NCBI GenBank assembly: GCA_050287725.1
Contig: JBNKCL010000019.1
Coordinates: forward strand, 1-8,744
From: CBFDBF01 sp050287725
Lineage (GTDB): Bacteria > Pseudomonadota > Gammaproteobacteria > Chromatiales > Chromatiaceae
Direction of reading: 5' to 3'
DNA length: 8,744 bases
Shown here in pieces: positions 5,786-8,744 of this stretch. Made by a program: the position numbers and the translations under genes. A model generated the notes under the pieces. That model had not been told where the DNA came from and did no database searches. It saw nothing but the letters and a program-made list of their open reading frames with translations. The first letter of the stretch is position 1. Each line of letters starts with the position of its first letter.

Positions 5786-5806
5786 GAGAGAAGCTTGGCA
5801 GTGATT

Positions 5807-5823
5807 CGGGCCGTACCGGCCCG
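5807..5823 (+). promoter_or_regulatory. Leader hairpin 2, next to the ribosome-binding site
   Basis: CGGGCCG (5807-5813) and CGGCCCG (5817-5823) form a perfect, all-GC 7-bp stem with loop TAC. It ends four bases before the GGAGAAG ribosome-binding site (5827-5833) of the large gene. It has the same size and loop length as leader hairpin 1. A stem this close to the ribosome-binding site could affect translation initiation. It would lie inside the coding region if one of the upstream starts (TTG 5795 or GTG 5801) were used. Confidence 0.4.
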
Positions 5824-5836
5824 TATGGAGAAGACT

Positions 5837-8744
5837 ATGGATCTCGAGCGCATTCTCGGTCTGAATGAGCCCGCAAGCAACCCGGAGGAGGAGCGTACCC
5901 GGCTCCACCTGTATATCAACCTGAAGCTGGCGGCTTCGGGTCAGCCGACCTGTATCGATATCAATTCCACCGAGTTTCTGGCCATCGCCCAGGATCTGCT
6001 CAAGGCGTTCCGCGAGAAGGGGCGTCTGCTCTCCGCCTATCACTGTCCCTCCGACCGCAGGATTCAGGATTTCATCAACCACTATCTCAACGATCTGGAA
6101 CTGGAGCGGGTTCCGGCCCTGCCCACCAACACCTTTATCCTGGACCGCCACGGGGTGGCGCGGGAGTTGTCGTTGCCGATCGACGAGGATGAGTTTCACT
6201 CCGATATCGTCTCCAGTTACCGCGTCCGGCAGGGGGTGTTGCACAACCCGGTCAGCGATCGGCGCACCACCGAAGGCGCATTCCATATCGCCGAGGGCGG
6301 CCTGCCGATCCCCGGCGACAAGAAGGCGGTTCCGAAAGAGGTGTTCGCCCGCATGCTGGAGGCGGCGCTCGATCCCCCGCAGGAGCTGCTGACCCTGCCG
6401 TTCGCCAGCCGTCAGGCGGAGCCGGCGCGCATGTTCGTGTCGCTGCTGCTGCGCCCGATCGTCTGTCCCGAGGTCCCGGGTGGCGAACCGGAAAAGAACA
6501 TGGAGATCCGTTTCTTCGCGCCCGGCAATCTGGTGAGTAATCTCGATTTCGTGGAGAGCATCTTCGGCAACGGCGGGAACCCCAACCTGGCGGAATTCGA
6601 CGCCGCGCTGGACGTGGAGCACTGGAGCGGCCACTCCGGCTGCGTGATCCTGGCCCCGCACCTGATTCGTTTCACCAAGAAGGAGTTGGGTCTGCCGCGC
6701 TTTGAAGAAGCCAGCGAACGGCAACGGCGGGAAGGGATGTGCTGGAAATCGGAGGACGAGCTCTACAACGAAGGGCAGTCGTTCAAACTGACCGCCCGTG
6801 ACCGGAGCGGGGTGATCGTCACCCTGGTGGCGGACAACTACTACGGCTATTGCAAGAAAGAGGTAAAGACCCAGATCAGTTTCGCGGCCAATCTCTACGG
6901 TCTGGCGGAGGAGGAACATTCGGGCGGCGCCCTGGCGTTCGTGCGCCGCAGTCACGGCGACGAGTACGGGGTGGACAGCCACACCCGGGAGGCGGGCTAC
7001 AACTTCCAGCTGATGCTGGCCCAGTACGGCGAAACCATGGAGCTGCAACCGGAGGGGCATGCGGTGGACCGCAACTTCCCGGAGCTGATCTATGTGCCAC
7101 AGGATCTGCGCATGGATCTGGGGCGGCAGCGCATCACCTGGAGACGCAAGGGCAAGGTCCAGAGCATCCGGTTGCAGCCGGGCAAGATCTACATGCAGCC
7201 CAACGGCTACAAGGTAGAGATGATCAAACATCCGGGCGCGCCTTCCTGGCGGCTGATCGGTACCGATGCGGAGGGGACCTTCTGTCACAAGCCGAGCACC
7301 GTCTCCGGGGGCGGCAAGTCGGAGATCTCCAAGGCGTTGGACGACGCCATCATCTATGGCCCGCTGTTCGTGGACGAACTGGACAAGGATCTCGATCGGG
7401 TCCAGGAGATCTTCGACCGCGACTACTCGCAACGCTTCAAACCCGGTTACGAAGGGGAGGACCACGATCCCAGCCGCAAACCGCTCAGCACCGAGCGCAG
7501 TCTCGGTTCGGTGATCAAGCTGTTGACGCCGTCCTCCAGCTACACCGAGGAGTTCAACCAGTGGCTGGAATCGATTCCGCCCCGCATCCTGGCGCTGGCT
7601 TTTCTGATCAAGCGTTTCTTCCGACCGGAGTGGGGCGGGGACTGGCGGCGTCTGCTTTCGGTGGACGAGGTGGACGGCGCTCCCGGTCACGAACTCAAGT
7701 TGTTGGACCGGATGATGATCGCCTCCTACCTGCGCATGGGCTTCGACCGGGACGGGAAATGGCGTACCTTCAAGGTGCGTCAGGATTTTATCCCGGCGGA
7801 GAAGATCCAGATGGAGGACGATATCAGCGTCTCGGTGGTGGTGCCGCCGGCCTGCGTGCAGGGTGCCGATGCCGCCGTCCAGACCGGGCACAGTGTCAAG
7901 TTGGTCAGCAATTGCGAATACCGTTTCTTTCAGCGGCCGGACGAGGCGATCCATCCCGGCTTCGACAAACAGACCGAGAGGGATCTGGCGCTGCCGGACA
8001 ACTTTCTCGCCAATTTCGAACCGCTGAAAGGCGCATCGCTGGAGGAGGTGGCCGAGGACGCGCTCTCCCTCTACCGGTTCACCGAACCGATGCGGAACCT
8101 GATCCAGGATGCCTATCGGGAACAGGACGGTTATGTGGTCTGTTCCGCCCATCCGCGGCTGGTGGAGGGAAAACCGTCGAAGAATCCGCGTTATCTCCAG
8201 CTCCGTCCCGATCTGGCCCATCCGCTGCGGAAATACGTGGCCGAGATGGGGATCCGTTTTCACCGCAAGCTGCCGTTGGGGATTCCCATGTGCCATCCGG
8301 TGGACGCGGTGCTGACCGGGCGACGCAACAACCCGCCGGAAGGCGCCATCCGGTCGCTGGCGGTCTACAATCCGATTCACTATCAGGAGCTGCCGGAGTT
8401 GTTCATGGACTTCATCTGCAGCCTCACCGGGAAGTCTCCCTCCACCACCGGCGCCGGGAGCGAGGGTGCGCTCACCAAGGGACCGTTCAACGCCCTGCGC
8501 TCCATCACCGACCTGAACAACGCTCTGGTCTCTTTCATCCTGACCGGCTATGCCGGCTACTCCAGTTCCGCCGGGTATATCGGACCGGAGATGCGGGTGG
8601 ACCACGACGTCAGCCTCTTGATCCCGGAGATCTGGGCACGTCTCGCGCGCGAGGAGCGGGACCCCTCCAGCCTGATCACCAACGGCTACCTGGAGCCGTT
8701 GCAGGACTTCGAGCATCAGGGCCGGCCGGTACTGGCCAGTCGAC
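5837..8744 (+). CDS. Very large PEPCK-like protein, possibly PPi-type PEPCK (3' truncated)
   Basis: The frame runs from ATG 5837 to the window edge without a stop, giving 969 complete codons, with the C-terminus missing. GGAGAAG at 5827-5833 supports this start; ATG 5825, GTG 5801 and TTG 5795 are in-frame alternatives. No signal peptide or membrane segment is visible, so it should be cytoplasmic. Residues 485-498 (KPSTVSGGGKSEIS) hold a P-loop-like motif with K494-S495. K464-H465 lies about 29 residues before it and VDELDKD (D513) about 19 after. This order and spacing recall the metal-ligand Lys/His, kinase-1 loop and kinase-2 Asp of phosphoenolpyruvate carboxykinases. Conspicuous glycine/serine blocks follow: STTGAGSEGALTKGPFNALR from 869 and YSSSAGYIGPEMRVDHDVSL from 908. 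PPi-type PEPCKs (Entamoeba, Propionibacterium) are monomers of roughly 1,100-1,200 residues that interconvert oxaloacetate plus PPi with PEP, CO2 and phosphate. Size and motifs fit, but I could not align it, so the name is provisional. Coding status is firm. Confidence 0.65.
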   Translation, partial: MDLERILGLNEPASNPEEERTRLHLYINLKLAASGQPTCIDINSTEFLAIAQDLLKAFREKGRLLSAYHCPSDRRIQDFINHYLNDLELERVPALPTNTFILDRHGVARELSLPIDEDEFHSDIVSSYRVRQGVLHNPVSDRRTTEGAFHIAEGGLPIPGDKKAVPKEVFARMLEAALDPPQELLTLPFASRQAEPARMFVSLLLRPIVCPEVPGGEPEKNMEIRFFAPGNLVSNLDFVESIFGNGGNPNLAEFDAALDVEHWSGHSGCVILAPHLIRFTKKELGLPRFEEASERQRREGMCWKSEDELYNEGQSFKLTARDRSGVIVTLVADNYYGYCKKEVKTQISFAANLYGLAEEEHSGGALAFVRRSHGDEYGVDSHTREAGYNFQLMLAQYGETMELQPEGHAVDRNFPELIYVPQDLRMDLGRQRITWRRKGKVQSIRLQPGKIYMQPNGYKVEMIKHPGAPSWRLIGTDAEGTFCHKPSTVSGGGKSEISKALDDAIIYGPLFVDELDKDLDRVQEIFDRDYSQRFKPGYEGEDHDPSRKPLSTERSLGSVIKLLTPSSSYTEEFNQWLESIPPRILALAFLIKRFFRPEWGGDWRRLLSVDEVDGAPGHELKLLDRMMIASYLRMGFDRDGKWRTFKVRQDFIPAEKIQMEDDISVSVVVPPACVQGADAAVQTGHSVKLVSNCEYRFFQRPDEAIHPGFDKQTERDLALPDNFLANFEPLKGASLEEVAEDALSLYRFTEPMRNLIQDAYREQDGYVVCSAHPRLVEGKPSKNPRYLQLRPDLAHPLRKYVAEMGIRFHRKLPLGIPMCHPVDAVLTGRRNNPPEGAIRSLAVYNPIHYQELPELFMDFICSLTGKSPSTTGAGSEGALTKGPFNALRSITDLNNALVSFILTGYAGYSSSAGYIGPEMRVDHDVSLLIPEIWARLAREERDPSSLITNGYLEPLQDFEHQGRPVLASR

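Noticed and set aside
5633..8716. TatD as a 1,282-residue fusion protein extending upstream of 5632
   Set aside because: The conserved TatD opening MLIDTHSHFD sets the start at 5632. The upstream frame is antisense, in codon register with the large rightward gene, and stays open only because TTA/CTA/TCA are not used there.

Overview
The window looks like chromosomal DNA from a gammaproteobacterium with fairly GC-rich genes, perhaps a Chromatiales-like sulfur or marine lineage. That guess rests on the protein styles (YjdM, Pol IV, TcdA, YjjV-like TatD), the strong C/G preference at third codon positions on the right, and the intergenic repeat on the left. Placement below class level is an inference. 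I see no tRNA, rRNA, CRISPR array, transposase or phage gene.

Layout. Positions 1-559 hold no credible gene. They contain a hairpin-rich intergenic element (about 146-310) followed by three degenerate 29-base repeats (361-478), with an inverted partial copy at 50-60. Positions 560-3627 form a tightly packed rightward run: the zinc-ribbon protein YjdM, a small three-helix membrane protein that overlaps it by four bases, a membrane-anchored TerB-like protein, an exported DUF1287 protein of likely NlpC/P60-type fold, and DNA polymerase IV (DinB), which follows two bases later from a probable TTG start. A small exported two-cysteine protein (3767-4168) follows after a short gap. Its end overlaps, tail to tail, the leftward pair tatD-tcdA (5632 to 4098), which is itself joined by an ATGA overlap.

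Positions 5633-5836 are a divergent promoter region. The rightward side has a good extended -10 promoter and a leader with two perfect 7-bp hairpins. It leads into a very large gene that starts at 5837 and is still open at the window end (969 complete codons). Its predicted protein has a P-loop-like SGGGKS motif with an upstream K/H cluster and a downstream Asp arranged as in phosphoenolpyruvate carboxykinases. Its size and motifs best fit the large PPi-type PEPCK family, but this is a recollection-based proposal, not a confirmed match. The antisense strand of this gene has no stop codon across its length, so the leftward TatD frame can be mistaken for a giant protein.

How the genes relate. 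YjdM, the membrane protein, the TerB-like protein, the DUF1287 protein and DinB are probably co-transcribed but do not form a recognised pathway. TatD (metal-dependent hydrolase) and TcdA (tRNA ct6A37 formation) are housekeeping genes. If the large gene is PPi-PEPCK, it would connect oxaloacetate/malate with PEP and pyrophosphate metabolism.
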